A stretch of 64,000 bases of DNA, from the NCBI RefSeq assembly GCF_016741815.1, contig NZ_JAERRJ010000013.1:62001-126000 (forward strand), given 5' to 3'. The notes below the pieces were generated by a model. It did no database searches. It was not told the DNA's origin and saw nothing but the letters and a program-made list of their open reading frames with translations. Origin of the DNA: Nocardia acididurans (lineage in GTDB: Bacteria; Actinomycetota; Actinomycetes; Mycobacteriales; Mycobacteriaceae). A program made the position numbers and the translations under genes. Below are positions 52,164 through 61,102 of this stretch, one piece after another (position 1 is the first letter of the stretch; the number at the start of each line of letters is the position of its first letter).

Positions 52164-54284
52164 TCAGCGGTCGAGCACCGACACGAATCCGCTGCCGCCG
52201 TTCACGTAGACGTCGTGGGTGCGGGGGTCGACCGCGATGCCCTTGGCGGTCGGCACGGCGACCGCGCCGGTCACCGTGCGGGATCCGGTGTCCACGACCT
52301 GGACGCCGGTGAAGGGCCCCACCGTGTAGGCGGTTCCGGTATCGGGGTCGATGACCACATTGCGCTGTGCCTGGTCCATGCGGGAGCTGGAGATGTCGAG
52401 TTCGATGGTGTCGGTGATGACATTGGAGACCGTGTCGACGACGGTGATCACCGTGCCGTCGGTGATGTAGAGGACGCGGCGTTCGGGATCGACGGCGATC
52501 CGGTCGAGGGTGATTCCGCTCGCCTGCAACGGAATCACGGTTTTCACCGTGCGAGTGAGCGTGTCGACGACCTTGACGGCGCGTTCGTTGCGAGTGGTGA
52601 CGTAGGCGATGTGCGTCTTCGAATCGAGTGCGAGGGAGATGACCTCCTCCGCGCCCGTGCTGAGCGGGATGGTGCCGGTGACGGCCTTCGCGCTGGGATC
52701 GATGATCGTGAGCGAGCCGGTGAGTTCCGTTGTCGTGGAATCGTTCTTGTCGACCACGAAGACCGCGTGCGTACTGCTGTCGACGGCGATGCCGATGGAG
52801 TTCTTGCCGGTGGGAATGGTGGCCGTGACGGTGTTGGTGGTCAGGTCGAGTACCGAGACGGTGCTGCGATTGCCCACCGGCGCAACGGAGTTGAGGACGA
52901 AGGCCGTCCTGGTGGCCGGATCCACCGCCACGCCCCGGGGATACTCGCCGACCGGGACCGTGGTGGCCACCGTATTCGTGCTGGTGTCGATGACCGTGAC
53001 CGTGTTGTCGACACTGTTCACGACGTAGGCGCGCTGGGCCTGCGCGTCGATGGCGATATCGCCGTCGCTGCCGTTGCCGACCGGGATGGTGGCGGCCTGG
53101 ACGACACCGGCTCCGTCGCTGGGGCCGCCGTCTCCGCCGGACAGCGCGTCGACCGCGAGGACGGCTCCGCCGGTCGCGATGACCGCGGCGACGGCAGCCG
53201 CGACCAGGGGCTTCCGATTCCGTTGCGGGGGGGTCGTTTCCGTTCGTGACGTGCGCGTGGACGTACCGCGCGGCACCCGGGGCACCGCGGTATCCGTGCG
53301 GGGCGCGGCCCATTTCAGGGGGGTCTGTGCGCGGGCGGGCGCGGGTGGCGCGGTCCGCCGCGAGATGGTCGCCGGTGTGGTCGGTTCCGGCGCGCTCGTC
53401 AGTGCGGTGGTGAGTGCCGCGACTCCGGACACTCCCGTGCCGGTGCTCCCGGGGCGGACGGCTGCCCGTGCCGCGGCGGCGAATTCGGTGCAACTGCTGA
53501 ACCGCTCCCCGCGGTCCTTGGACATGGCCCGCAGGACGACTTCGTCCAGGGGGCCCGGAATCTCGGGGCGTAGTTCGCTCAATCGTGGCGGCGGCCGCCC
53601 GATATGCCCGGCCACCACCTGTCCCGGGCTCAGCGCATGGAACGGCGCGACCCCGGACAGCAGCGCGAAAAGTGTGCAGGCCAGCGAGTATTGGTCGGTG
53701 CGAGCGTCCACCGATTCGCCGAGCAGCTGTTCGGGGGACGCGTAATCCAGTGTGGCGGTGAAGGTCCCGGTGGAGGTGACGGCGGTGGTGGCGGTGAGCA
53801 GCCGCGCGATGCCGAAATCGGTGAGGATGGCCCGTTCGGCCCGTCCCGGTTCCGCTTCGGACAGCAGGATGTTCGCGGGTTTGATATCCCGGTGCAGGAT
53901 GTCGCGGCTGTGCGCGTAATCCAGGGCGGCCGCGGTCTCGGAGATGATCCGCACCGCCCGTTCGGGCGTGACGGCGTTGCCCGCGAGTTTGGAGGCGTCG
54001 CTGCCGTGGATGTACTGCATGGCGATCCACAGCAGATCATCGTGTTCGCCGCAGTCGTACACGCTCACGATCCCGGGATGATCGAGCCGCGCCGCGATCT
54101 CCGACTCCTGCTCGAATCGCCGCCGCAGATCCGGATCCGCCGAAATATGTGTGTGCAGCAGCTTCAGCGCGATCAGCCGGGGCAGCCGAGGGTGCCGAGC
54201 CAGGTAGACGGTGCCCATTCCTCCGGTCCCCAGCACCCCCTGGATGGTGTACCCGGCGAACGAGTCGCTTTCCACCAGCTGCAC
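52164..54284 (-). CDS. Transmembrane Ser/Thr protein kinase with YVTN beta-propeller
   Basis: A 706-residue PASTA-free Pkn-type kinase. The N-terminal kinase has the P-loop GVLGTGGMGTVYLAR, the invariant Lys in IALKLLH, the catalytic loop HRDIKPANILL (about residues 130–140), DFGIARL and the activation segment ASPEQLLG. A Pro/Thr-rich juxtamembrane region and one TM helix (LVAAAVAAVIATGGAVLAV, about 375–393) lead to an extracellular propeller of YVTN repeats (VNSVDNTVTVIDTSTNTVAT; VLNSVAP.; VDTLTRTVKTVIPL), likely the ligand sensor. GTG 54284 is preferred for its AAGGGGG site; GTG 54320 is possible. Convergent with ftsK by 5 bp. Confidence 0.9.
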   Translation of the reverse strand: MQLVESDSFAGYTIQGVLGTGGMGTVYLARHPRLPRLIALKLLHTHISADPDLRRRFEQESEIAARLDHPGIVSVYDCGEHDDLLWIAMQYIHGSDASKLAGNAVTPERAVRIISETAAALDYAHSRDILHRDIKPANILLSEAEPGRAERAILTDFGIARLLTATTAVTSTGTFTATLDYASPEQLLGESVDARTDQYSLACTLFALLSGVAPFHALSPGQVVAGHIGRPPPRLSELRPEIPGPLDEVVLRAMSKDRGERFSSCTEFAAAARAAVRPGSTGTGVSGVAALTTALTSAPEPTTPATISRRTAPPAPARAQTPLKWAAPRTDTAVPRVPRGTSTRTSRTETTPPQRNRKPLVAAAVAAVIATGGAVLAVDALSGGDGGPSDGAGVVQAATIPVGNGSDGDIAIDAQAQRAYVVNSVDNTVTVIDTSTNTVATTVPVGEYPRGVAVDPATRTAFVLNSVAPVGNRSTVSVLDLTTNTVTATIPTGKNSIGIAVDSSTHAVFVVDKNDSTTTELTGSLTIIDPSAKAVTGTIPLSTGAEEVISLALDSKTHIAYVTTRNERAVKVVDTLTRTVKTVIPLQASGITLDRIAVDPERRVLYITDGTVITVVDTVSNVITDTIELDISSSRMDQAQRNVVIDPDTGTAYTVGPFTGVQVVDTGSRTVTGAVAVPTAKGIAVDPRTHDVYVNGGSGFVSVLDR

Positions 54285-54543
54285 CGTGGCCCCCTTGTCC
54301 AATTCACGCGCGCAGCCCACAACTGTCTGGTACGGGCCTTCACTAGGCGCGGTCGCATCGTACAGTCTCCGGGAGGTAACTCGCGCGTAGTTCCGGGCCG
54401 GGTGAAGCCACCAAATCTCTTGCCCGCGGCTGTGACTCGAACCAGTTGCCCGGCCCTCCCGATCTGGGGCGTTACACAGTTCCGTCCGGTGTCACGAATG
54501 TGTGCTGCCGCCACGCTGTCTCATGTCCGGCAGCAGACTCCGG

Positions 54544-54936
54544 TCAGCCGCCGCGCCGCGCCGCGACCAGGCGGCCGATGGGCAGGCTCAGGCAGAAGGG
54601 GTGTCCGGCCGGGTCGAACAGGACCCGGCACACCTCCGGATTCGCCTGGTGCGCAGCCGGACTCGCCCCCAGCGCGATGGCGGCGGCCTGCGCGGTCTCC
54701 AGGTCGTCTACCGCGAGGTCGAGGTGGATCTGCTTGGGCGGGTTCTCCTCCGGCCAGGTGGGCGGGCGGTAGCCCGGCACCCGGTGGGCGGTGAGATAGC
54801 CCTCGGGCAGCTGCACGATGATGAACTTCTCGTTCGTGAGCACGGGGGTGCCGCCGAGCATGCCGGCCCAGAACGCGGCCAGGGTGTCGATGTCGTCGCA
54901 GTCGAGGGTGATGGATCCGAGTCGCGCCACAGCCAC
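54544..54936 (-). CDS. VOC/glyoxalase-like protein
   Basis: A 130-residue one-domain VOC protein: LGSITLDCDDIDTLAAFWAG, QIHLDLAVDDLETAQAAAI (His near residue 70) and VLFDPAGHPFCLSLP, the last typical of the small actinobacterial glyoxalase-like family (PF18029-like). Enzymatic role unknown; some relatives bind drugs. The GTG at 54936 is leaderless (TAGGAT-N6-GTG). It lies upstream of the kinase gene on the same strand, separated by 259 bp that hold no recognisable gene. Confidence 0.87.
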   Translation of the reverse strand: MAVARLGSITLDCDDIDTLAAFWAGMLGGTPVLTNEKFIIVQLPEGYLTAHRVPGYRPPTWPEENPPKQIHLDLAVDDLETAQAAAIALGASPAAHQANPEVCRVLFDPAGHPFCLSLPIGRLVAARRGG

Positions 54937-54942
54937 CCTTCG

Positions 54943-54948
54943 ATCCTA
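54943..54948 (-). promoter_or_regulatory. -10 element of leaderless VOC gene
   Basis: Minus-strand TAGGAT followed by 6 nt and the GTG at 54936. Confidence 0.5.
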
Positions 54949-54958
54949 GCGACGCGGG

Positions 54959-55552
54959 CTAGGGCAGGATGTTCGGAATGATCTGCGGGGCCTGCTGACC
55001 CACGGCCGATCCGAGCAGCGAGCCGCCGTAGTAGCCGACGTAGGTGCCGATCACGCCGCCGATCACCGCGCCGCCGACGACCGCGATCGGCAGGGCGATC
55101 CCGGCGGTCGGCAGGGCCAGGGCGGTGCCGAGCGCGCTGCCCAGCGAGCCGCCGATGACCGCGCCGCCGACGCCGCCGATGATCTGCCCGGCGGTCGATC
55201 CGATGACGGTGGCGTTCTCGATCGGCGTGGCGATCGGCGCGGCATAGGCGACGGGCGCGAGATTGCGCACCTCGGCCCCCGGCGCGATGTGCTCCTCGGT
55301 CTCGAACGGCTCCACCACCGGATTCGACACGGCCGCAGCGGGAACGAAGCCGGGCAGGGTCGCGGCGATCGGCTGGACGGCCGCGTCGGCCCGCTGGACG
55401 ACGCCCGCCGACAGCACCGCCGGCGCGGGCGCGGCCTGCACGGTCGCGGTCGCCGCGAATCCGGTCGTCACCCCCACGGGCAGCGCCGCTGCCACGGGAA
55501 TCGCCCACCGAGCCCTGCTCCGCTCGCTCACCGCACGATGCCGACCTGCCAT
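54959..55552 (-). CDS. Exported protein with glycine-zipper region
   Basis: Family not recognised. The 197-residue product has a long Sec-type signal (basic MAGRHRAVSERSRARW, hydrophobic core IPVAAALPVGVTTGFAAT, cleavage probably after VQAAPA). The middle is Ala/Val/Pro-rich; residues about 120–185 are small-residue rich with repeated glycine-zipper spacing (GQIIGGVGGAVIGGSLGSAL, AVVGGAVIGGVIGTYVG), a pattern of membrane-inserting or envelope proteins. ATG 55552 is chosen because the signal peptide starts there behind AAGGA. It is transcribed towards the VOC gene 22 bp away. Confidence 0.78.
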   Translation of the reverse strand: MAGRHRAVSERSRARWAIPVAAALPVGVTTGFAATATVQAAPAPAVLSAGVVQRADAAVQPIAATLPGFVPAAAVSNPVVEPFETEEHIAPGAEVRNLAPVAYAAPIATPIENATVIGSTAGQIIGGVGGAVIGGSLGSALGTALALPTAGIALPIAVVGGAVIGGVIGTYVGYYGGSLLGSAVGQQAPQIIPNILP

Positions 55553-55749
55553 CCGCTCATCCTTCCGGGTCACCGACTGTCGACCCACTATCGGCGACTT
55601 CCGCGACGGCGCAACGGGACTGTGATCGGCTTCTCCTCCGGACCGGCGGTGATATGAGCGCGGCGCGACACCATTGACCCTGCCTGTGAGATGTTGAGAC
55701 ACTACGGGTTCCATTGTCTTGGAGCGTCTTGCAGTGAGGAGTGGCAGGG

Positions 55750-56625
55750 ATGGGCACAGGGTCCTATTCGACGATCACCTACGCGGTGGCGGAGTCCATC
55801 GCGACCATCACCTTGAACCGGCCGCACGCGCGCAACGGTTTCACCCTGGCCATGGCCGATGAGCTGGGCGCGGCGATCACCGCCGCCGACCTGGACGACG
55901 AGGTGCGGGTCGTGCTCCTCACGGCGGCGGGTGACTACTTCTGTGTCGGAATGGATTTCGCGGAGCCGTCGATCGGCGACACCGAGGATCCGGATTGGGA
56001 CGAGCCCTCCACCCGCGTCGCCCGCCCGATGGTGAACGCGAACAAGCCGGTGATCGTCGCGATCCAGGGCCCCGCCGTCGGTGTCGGCATCTCCATGACC
56101 CTCGCCGCGGATTTCCGGCTGGTCAGTGAGCGGGCCAGATTCGGTTTCGTCTTCGCGCGCCGCGGGTTGTTCCCGGAGGGCGGTTCGACCTGGTTCCTGC
56201 CGCAGCTGGTGGGTTTGGCCAAGGCCAAGGAGTGGATGCTCACCGGCCGCGTCTTCGATGCCGACGAGGCTCTCGCCGCCGGGCTGGTGACCAGCGTGCA
56301 CCCGCCCGAGGATCTGTTGCCCGCCGCCTACGCCCTCGCCCGCGACCTGGCGGTGCATATCGCGCCCACTTCGGCTGCCGTCATCCGGCGAGCCCTGGTG
56401 GCCATGACCGCGCACGGCTCTCCGGAGGCCGCCTTCGCGCTGGACCGCCGCACCATCCCGCACGCCGCCAAGAGTTCCGATCTGGCCGAAGGCATTTCCT
56501 CCTTCCTGGAGAAGCGCCCACCCCGCTTCACCGGCGTACCGCGCACCGACCTGCCGGAGCTGGAGGACTGGCTGGGTTTCGAACGCCCGCGCGGCTCACT
56601 GCCGGATCGCGGTGATCACCCGTAG
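55750..56625 (+). CDS. Enoyl-CoA hydratase/isomerase family protein
   Basis: A 291-residue crotonase-fold enzyme of fatty acid beta-oxidation type. Seen: TITLNRPHARNGFTLAMADEL, the first oxyanion loop VLLTAAGDYFCVGMDF (about residues 58–73), ANKPVIVAIQGPAVGVGISM (second oxyanion loop, about 98–117), and GFVFARRGLFPEGGSTWFLP, where EGG supplies one of the usual glutamates. ATG 55750 follows GAGGAG at 8 nt, better than the in-frame GTG at 55741. Its last 30 bp overlap the 3' end of the convergent TetR gene. Confidence 0.93.
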   Translation: MGTGSYSTITYAVAESIATITLNRPHARNGFTLAMADELGAAITAADLDDEVRVVLLTAAGDYFCVGMDFAEPSIGDTEDPDWDEPSTRVARPMVNANKPVIVAIQGPAVGVGISMTLAADFRLVSERARFGFVFARRGLFPEGGSTWFLPQLVGLAKAKEWMLTGRVFDADEALAAGLVTSVHPPEDLLPAAYALARDLAVHIAPTSAAVIRRALVAMTAHGSPEAAFALDRRTIPHAAKSSDLAEGISSFLEKRPPRFTGVPRTDLPELEDWLGFERPRGSLPDRGDHP

Positions 56626-57189
56626 GCAGCGTTCGGTCATGGCGTCGGGGGAGTGGTGCGGATGCTCACCCCACCAGGCGACGGTGGTGGAGACGATGCC
56701 GAACCACAGCGCCACCAGCAGTGAATGATCATCCGGATCGGAATCGGCTGCCGCGCTGAGGATTTGACCCACACCCTGGGATCCCATGGCATTGAGTTCC
56801 TGCTGATACCGCCGTGCGGTCAGGTGCGCGTCGCTCTCGCGGGGCAGGGTGGTGTCGTAGATGAGCGTCCATCTGCGCGTATGTCCGTCGAGCGCGTGGA
56901 AGATGGCCGACAGCGTCGCGATCGCGCGATCCGGTACGCCGGAGGCGGTTTGCGCGGCGGCGACGGCCTCGGTGAGCACCCGCCCGGCCCGGTGCACGCA
57001 GGCCGCGTGCAGGCCGTCGCGGGAACCGAAGTACGTGTAGATCAGCGGCTTGGAAACGTCTGCGGCGGAAGCGATCCGGTTCATCGACGCGTGGGCGTAG
57101 CCGTGCGTGCCGAACTCGTCGGTGGCGATATCGAGGATCTGCTGTTCGCGTTGTTCCCGCGGAACGCCCTTGCTGCCCGCGCGGCTCAT
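56596..57189 (-). CDS. TetR-family regulator
   Basis: A 197-residue TetR protein: EQREQQILDIATDEFGTHGY then MNRIASAADVSKPLIYTYFG (HTH about residues 33–52). Its ATG overlaps the stop of the FAD oxidase gene (ATGA), so it is co-translated with that enzyme and probably controls it. The 3' end overlaps the convergent hydratase gene by 30 bp, so the two loci may influence each other through antisense transcription. Confidence 0.92.
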   Translation of the reverse strand: MSRAGSKGVPREQREQQILDIATDEFGTHGYAHASMNRIASAADVSKPLIYTYFGSRDGLHAACVHRAGRVLTEAVAAAQTASGVPDRAIATLSAIFHALDGHTRRWTLIYDTTLPRESDAHLTARRYQQELNAMGSQGVGQILSAAADSDPDDHSLLVALWFGIVSTTVAWWGEHPHHSPDAMTERCLRVITAIRQ

Positions 57190-58796
57190 CGTTTCTCGGG
57201 GTCGACGAGGACGCCGGGATTGAGGATGCCCGCCGGATCGAGCGCCGACTTCGCCGCCCGCAGTGCGACGGCGAAGGGTTCGGGCCGCTGCCGGTCGTAC
57301 CAGGGCCGGTGATCGCGTCCGACCGCGTGATGGTGGGTGATGGTGCCGCCGCGGGTGTGCAGGGCCTCCGAGACGGCGGCTTTGATCTCGTCCCACTGTT
57401 CCACGGTGCGGCCCCACTGTCCGGCGGCGTAGATGCCGAAATACGGTGCGGGACCGTCCGGATACACGTGGGTGAAGCGGCAGGTGAGCAGTCCGGTGAC
57501 GCCCGCCGCCTGGAACGCCGCGGACGCCGCCGCCTGCACCGCGGCGCGCAGGGCGTCGAAATCGGACCAGGTGCAGGCGGTTTCGAAGGTTTCGGTGATC
57601 ATCGACTGCGCGGCCAGCGCATCGCGCTGATACGGCATGCGCAGGAACGAGTTTCGCCAGGTGCCCGCCGTATCGGAGCGATCCCGTTCCGCGGTGGCCT
57701 CGCTGCCGCGCACGTCGTCGGGTGCGGTGCCGCCGTGGTCGCGGCAGATTTCCAGGGCGCGCCGCAAGGATTCGTCCACCGGATGGTCGGCGGATTCGAA
57801 TCCGAGCACCAGCACGCCGCCCTGGGTCGCGGTGCCCGCGTTGAGGAAGGCCTCCACCGGATCCAGCAGCCGGCAGTTGGCGGGGAACAGCCCGGCCTGT
57901 GCGATCACGCGGGTGGCGTCGACGGCCCTGCCGTAGTCGTCGAAGACGACCGAGGCTCCCGCCCGCCAGCGCGGCCGCTCCTGCACCCGCATCCACGCCT
58001 CGGTGATGACGCCCAGAATGCCCTCCGAGCCGAGGAACATCCGATCCGGCGACGGTCCCGCACCCGAGGCGGGCAGCCGCCGTGACGCGCTGACGCCGAC
58101 CGGCGTGACCACCCGCAGGGATTCGACCATGTCGTCGATGTGGGTGTACACGGTGGCGTAGTGCCCGCCGGCCCGGGTCGCGAGCCAGCCGCCGAGCGTG
58201 GAGAATTCGAACGACTGCGGGAAGTGCCGCAGGGTCAGCCCGTGCGGTCGCAGCGAATCCTCCAGTGCCGGACCGAGAATGCCCGCCTGGATCCGTGCGG
58301 CCCGGCTGACCCGATCGATCTCGGCCACCGTGTTCATCCGCCCGAGGTCCAGGGCGATGGTGCCGGCGAACTCGGTGCCGCAGCGTGGTTCGACGCCGCC
58401 GACCACGGAGGTGCCGCCGCCGAAGGGGACGGCGGCCACTCCGGTGCGCGCGCACCAGTCCAGGATGTCGATCACGTCCTGTTCTCCGTGCGGCCGCACC
58501 ACCAGATCGGGCACATGATCGATGCGCCCCAGCAGATTTCGCACCACATCCCGGAACGCCTGCCTGTGCCCGTGCGCGAGCCGGTCGACGAGATCGTGAG
58601 ATCCCAGCTGGGCCAGTGAGTCCGGCAGTTGGACGCGCGGTTCCGGTACGGCCAGATCGCGGGGATCGGGGGCCTCGTGCACGCTCAGATCGGCGTCGGG
58701 CAGCAGCGCCGCCACCCGTTTCGTCAGTGCCGCGCGTTCGGCTCCGGTCACCGCGTCCTCGACGGTTCCCCATCCCCACCACGACCGTGTAGCCAT
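57186..58796 (-). CDS. FAD-linked oxidase, alkyl-DHAP synthase (AGPS)-like
   Basis: A 536-residue flavoenzyme of the VAO/PCMH superfamily. FAD-binding motifs: PDLVVRPHGEQDVIDILDWC, VAAVPFGGGTSVVGGVEP (about residues 125–142) and FEFSTLGGWLATRAGGHYAT. The C-terminal TITHHHAVGRDHRPWYDRQ (about 490–508) is the histidine loop of alkyldihydroxyacetonephosphate synthases, which form ether lipids, but many actinobacterial members have unknown substrates. ATG 58796 follows GAGGTGGAGG. It is followed with overlap by a TetR gene; AT-rich inverted repeats lie upstream (58818–58852). Confidence 0.88.
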   Translation of the reverse strand: MATRSWWGWGTVEDAVTGAERAALTKRVAALLPDADLSVHEAPDPRDLAVPEPRVQLPDSLAQLGSHDLVDRLAHGHRQAFRDVVRNLLGRIDHVPDLVVRPHGEQDVIDILDWCARTGVAAVPFGGGTSVVGGVEPRCGTEFAGTIALDLGRMNTVAEIDRVSRAARIQAGILGPALEDSLRPHGLTLRHFPQSFEFSTLGGWLATRAGGHYATVYTHIDDMVESLRVVTPVGVSASRRLPASGAGPSPDRMFLGSEGILGVITEAWMRVQERPRWRAGASVVFDDYGRAVDATRVIAQAGLFPANCRLLDPVEAFLNAGTATQGGVLVLGFESADHPVDESLRRALEICRDHGGTAPDDVRGSEATAERDRSDTAGTWRNSFLRMPYQRDALAAQSMITETFETACTWSDFDALRAAVQAAASAAFQAAGVTGLLTCRFTHVYPDGPAPYFGIYAAGQWGRTVEQWDEIKAAVSEALHTRGGTITHHHAVGRDHRPWYDRQRPEPFAVALRAAKSALDPAGILNPGVLVDPEKR

Positions 58797-58817
58797 CCGC
58801 GCGACCTCCACCTCTCG

Positions 58818-58852
58818 AATTGACCGAAGAGTAAATTAACCGCGAGTCAATT
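58818..58852. promoter_or_regulatory. AT-rich inverted repeats upstream of the FAD oxidase
   Basis: AATTGAC at 58818–58824 and GTCAATT at 58846–58852 are exact inverted arms 21 bp apart, with ATTGAC-N6-GTAAAT and ATTAAC-N5-GTCAAT nested between them. In a GC-rich setting this looks like an operator region, most simply for the TetR protein of the same operon. Confidence 0.45.
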
Positions 58853-58968
58853 GGCAATGCGCTGTCCGGAATTCGCGCCGTGCGCGCTGATTCGTAGCCG
58901 AGTCGATGCGAATAGGTTTTCGCTATCACCGCAGGTGAGGCGTAGCGTAGTCCTGTCAGATCTTGGTT

Positions 58969-59280
58969 ATGTCAGTGAGTGGTGGGATCAGGCCCGTGTT
59001 TCCGAAGTCCGGGCGGTGGTGGCTCGGCACCGTCCTGAATCAGCTCTCCCGATCGCCCGGAGTCAGTGCCGCGGTGGTGTTCCTGGTGCTCGACGACGGC
59101 ACCGAAACCTTCACCTTCCCGCGCCTCAACTGGGCGGTGGTCATGATCGCCCTGCTCACCATCCTCGGCGCGGCCGCCGCCGTCATGATCATGGTCAGCG
59201 CGGCGCATTTCGACGACGCACCGCCGCCGGTGCCCACCGCACCGACGGCCTGTGAACCGTTCTGCCCCGTGACCCCTTGA
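58969..59280 (+). CDS. Small single-TM membrane protein
   Basis: Not recognised. The 103-residue product has an Arg/Trp-containing start, the segment GVSAAVVFLVLDDGTETFTF, one clear membrane helix (WAVVMIALLTILGAAAAVMIMV, about residues 60–81) and a short Pro/Cys-rich end (PPPVPTAPTACEPFCPVTP). ATG 58969 is taken; TTG 58963 is in frame. It ends 8 bp from the convergent desaturase gene. Codon use fits coding sequence, but no family supports it. Confidence 0.55.
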   Translation: MSVSGGIRPVFPKSGRWWLGTVLNQLSRSPGVSAAVVFLVLDDGTETFTFPRLNWAVVMIALLTILGAAAAVMIMVSAAHFDDAPPPVPTAPTACEPFCPVTP

Positions 59281-59288
59281 GCCGCCCG

Positions 59289-60353
59289 CTATTTCGCCGC
59301 GTGCCTGCCGACGGAGTCGAGGTGGCGCAGCGCGTGCCGATAGGAGTCCAGCACCCCGGTCTGCACGTACGGCACCCCGAGCCCGGCGCAGAAGTCCACG
59401 ACGATCGGTTGTGCTCGGTGCAGGTTCGCCCGCGGCATGGTCGGAAACAGATGATGCTCTATCTGATAGTTCAATCCGCCGAACACCAAGTCGTTCAACC
59501 AGTTTCCGCGCACATTGCGTGAGGTGAGCACCTGACGCCGCAGGAAGTCGACCTGATCGTCCGCCGAGAGAACTTCCATCCCTTTGTGATTGGGCGCGAA
59601 GGTGCATCCCATGTAGAACCCGAACAACCCCTGCTGCACCGCGATGAACACCAGCGCCTTACCCGGAGGCAACACCAGGAACACCAGCGACAGATAGCCG
59701 ACGGTATGTGCCAGCAGCATCATCCCCTCCAGCACGCGATGCCGGATCGGCCAGCGCAGCACCGCCCGCACACTCGAGTAGTGCAGGCTGCCCGCCTCGA
59801 GCAGCAGCATCGGGAAGAACAGCCACGCCTGATACCGGAATATGAACCGCCGCCACCCTTTTCCGGCCAGCGCCCGCGCCCCCGAATGCGCGAGGATCCC
59901 CGACACATCCGGATCCGCGCCCTCGGTATTGGGATGGGCATGATGCCGATTGTGATTGCTGGTCCACCACCCGATGCTCAGCCCGATCGCGAGATTCCCC
60001 GCGATCAGGCCGTACAGGTAGTTGGCCCGCCGGGTCCGGAAGATCTGCCGATGCCCCGCATCGTGCCCGAGAAACGCGAACTGCGAGAACACCGCCGCCA
60101 GCACCACCGCGCACCCCAGCGACCACCACGAGTCCCCGAGAGCCGAAAACGCCACCCACGCAGCCACATACACCCCGCCGGTGGCAGCGGTCTTCCACCC
60201 GTAGTACCGCACCCGCCGATGCAGCAGCCCCGCCTCCCGCACCTGCCGTAGCAGCACGGCATAGGAGCTGCCGCGAACAGGTGCGGGCCCAGGCACCAGG
60301 GGAAGACGATTCTCCAGCGTCAGCGCGGGCCCGCGCTGCGCGATATCAGCCAC
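59289..60353 (-). CDS. Membrane fatty acid desaturase
   Basis: A 354-residue di-iron desaturase that inserts a double bond in acyl chains using O2 and an electron donor. The three histidine boxes are HDAGH (about residue 90), HNRHH in TSNHNRHHAHPNTEGADPD (about 126–130) and QIEHHLFPTMPR (about 295–306). The Q in the third box (QxxHH) is typical of front-end and acyl-lipid desaturases. No cytochrome b5 domain is fused. Two pairs of membrane helices lie between the boxes. The frame is open to 60584; GTG 60353 (or 60356) is chosen because similarity begins at ADIAQRGPALTLE. The start is uncertain. Confidence 0.88.
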   Translation of the reverse strand: MADIAQRGPALTLENRLPLVPGPAPVRGSSYAVLLRQVREAGLLHRRVRYYGWKTAATGGVYVAAWVAFSALGDSWWSLGCAVVLAAVFSQFAFLGHDAGHRQIFRTRRANYLYGLIAGNLAIGLSIGWWTSNHNRHHAHPNTEGADPDVSGILAHSGARALAGKGWRRFIFRYQAWLFFPMLLLEAGSLHYSSVRAVLRWPIRHRVLEGMMLLAHTVGYLSLVFLVLPPGKALVFIAVQQGLFGFYMGCTFAPNHKGMEVLSADDQVDFLRRQVLTSRNVRGNWLNDLVFGGLNYQIEHHLFPTMPRANLHRAQPIVVDFCAGLGVPYVQTGVLDSYRHALRHLDSVGRHAAK

Positions 60354-60634
60354 CACGGCTACACAGCATGCACTGTCCGAATCACTCCCCGGTGAACGGA
60401 TGCCACGAAGGACAACACATCTGCGTGACGATTGCGCCGTTGCGCGGGCCTGCGGACGATCCGCCCGAACCGCTGCTGCAGATATCGCGCGTGATCCAGG
60501 CGACGGAAGAAACAGGTGGTTCACCGGCCGCGCGAGGCATGTCGTCCGAGGGGAATGGCAGCTCGGCTGGTCGGTGGACGCCATCGCGCCGAAACGCGGC
60601 GCGCCCGGAAGGAACCGTTCGGTCGGTACAGGGT

Positions 60635-60653
60635 TATAGTTGCGCTATGCAAC
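60635..60653 (+). promoter_or_regulatory. Leaderless promoter with overlapping palindrome of marR gene
   Basis: TATAGT (60635–60640) is followed by 6 nt and the ATG at 60647. GTTGC-GCTAT-GCAAC (60639–60653), a perfect inverted repeat, spans from the -10 across the start codon, well placed for autorepression. Confidence 0.55.
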
Positions 60654-61102
60654 ACCCATCCGGTCGGTCGGCTCCCGAGGTCGCCGCGGTCCACGACGAG
60701 CTCACGCAGATCGTTCGCGAGATCATTGCCGGGCGGCCCGGCGTCGAGGGGCTGCCCTCGTTCACGCAGCAGTCGACGCTGTCGTTCATCGACCGGAATC
60801 CGGGCTGCCGGGCCACCGAGATCGCCGAGGCGTTCGGTGTGCATCGGTCGACGGTGTCGCGGCAGCTGCGCGGATGCGTGGACGCGGGGTGGGTGGCATC
60901 CGGTGCGGGGAGTCTGCGCGCCGGGTATCCGCTGACATTGACCGATGCGGGCCGCCGGGCGCTCGCGGCGGCGGCCGACCGGGATCTCGCCGCGCTCGGC
61001 GAGCGCATGGCCGGCTGGACCGCCCGGGAGATCAACGAATTCGCTTGCACGCTACGACGATTCCGCAACCCTGATCAGACGACTGGAGACGAGCATGCGT
61101 GA
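60647..61102 (+). CDS. MarR-family regulator
   Basis: A 151-residue winged-helix protein: FTQQSTLSFIDRNPGCRATEIAEAF then GVHRSTVSRQLRGCVDAGWV (recognition helix about residues 66–83) and SGAGSLRAGYPLTLTDAGRR as the wing. Start ATG 60647 fits TATAGT-N6-ATG; the frame continues upstream without support. The acyl-CoA synthetase gene begins 8 bp before its stop, so they form an operon and the regulator may respond to acyl-CoA or fatty acid. Confidence 0.88.
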   Translation: MQHPSGRSAPEVAAVHDELTQIVREIIAGRPGVEGLPSFTQQSTLSFIDRNPGCRATEIAEAFGVHRSTVSRQLRGCVDAGWVASGAGSLRAGYPLTLTDAGRRALAAAADRDLAALGERMAGWTAREINEFACTLRRFRNPDQTTGDEHA

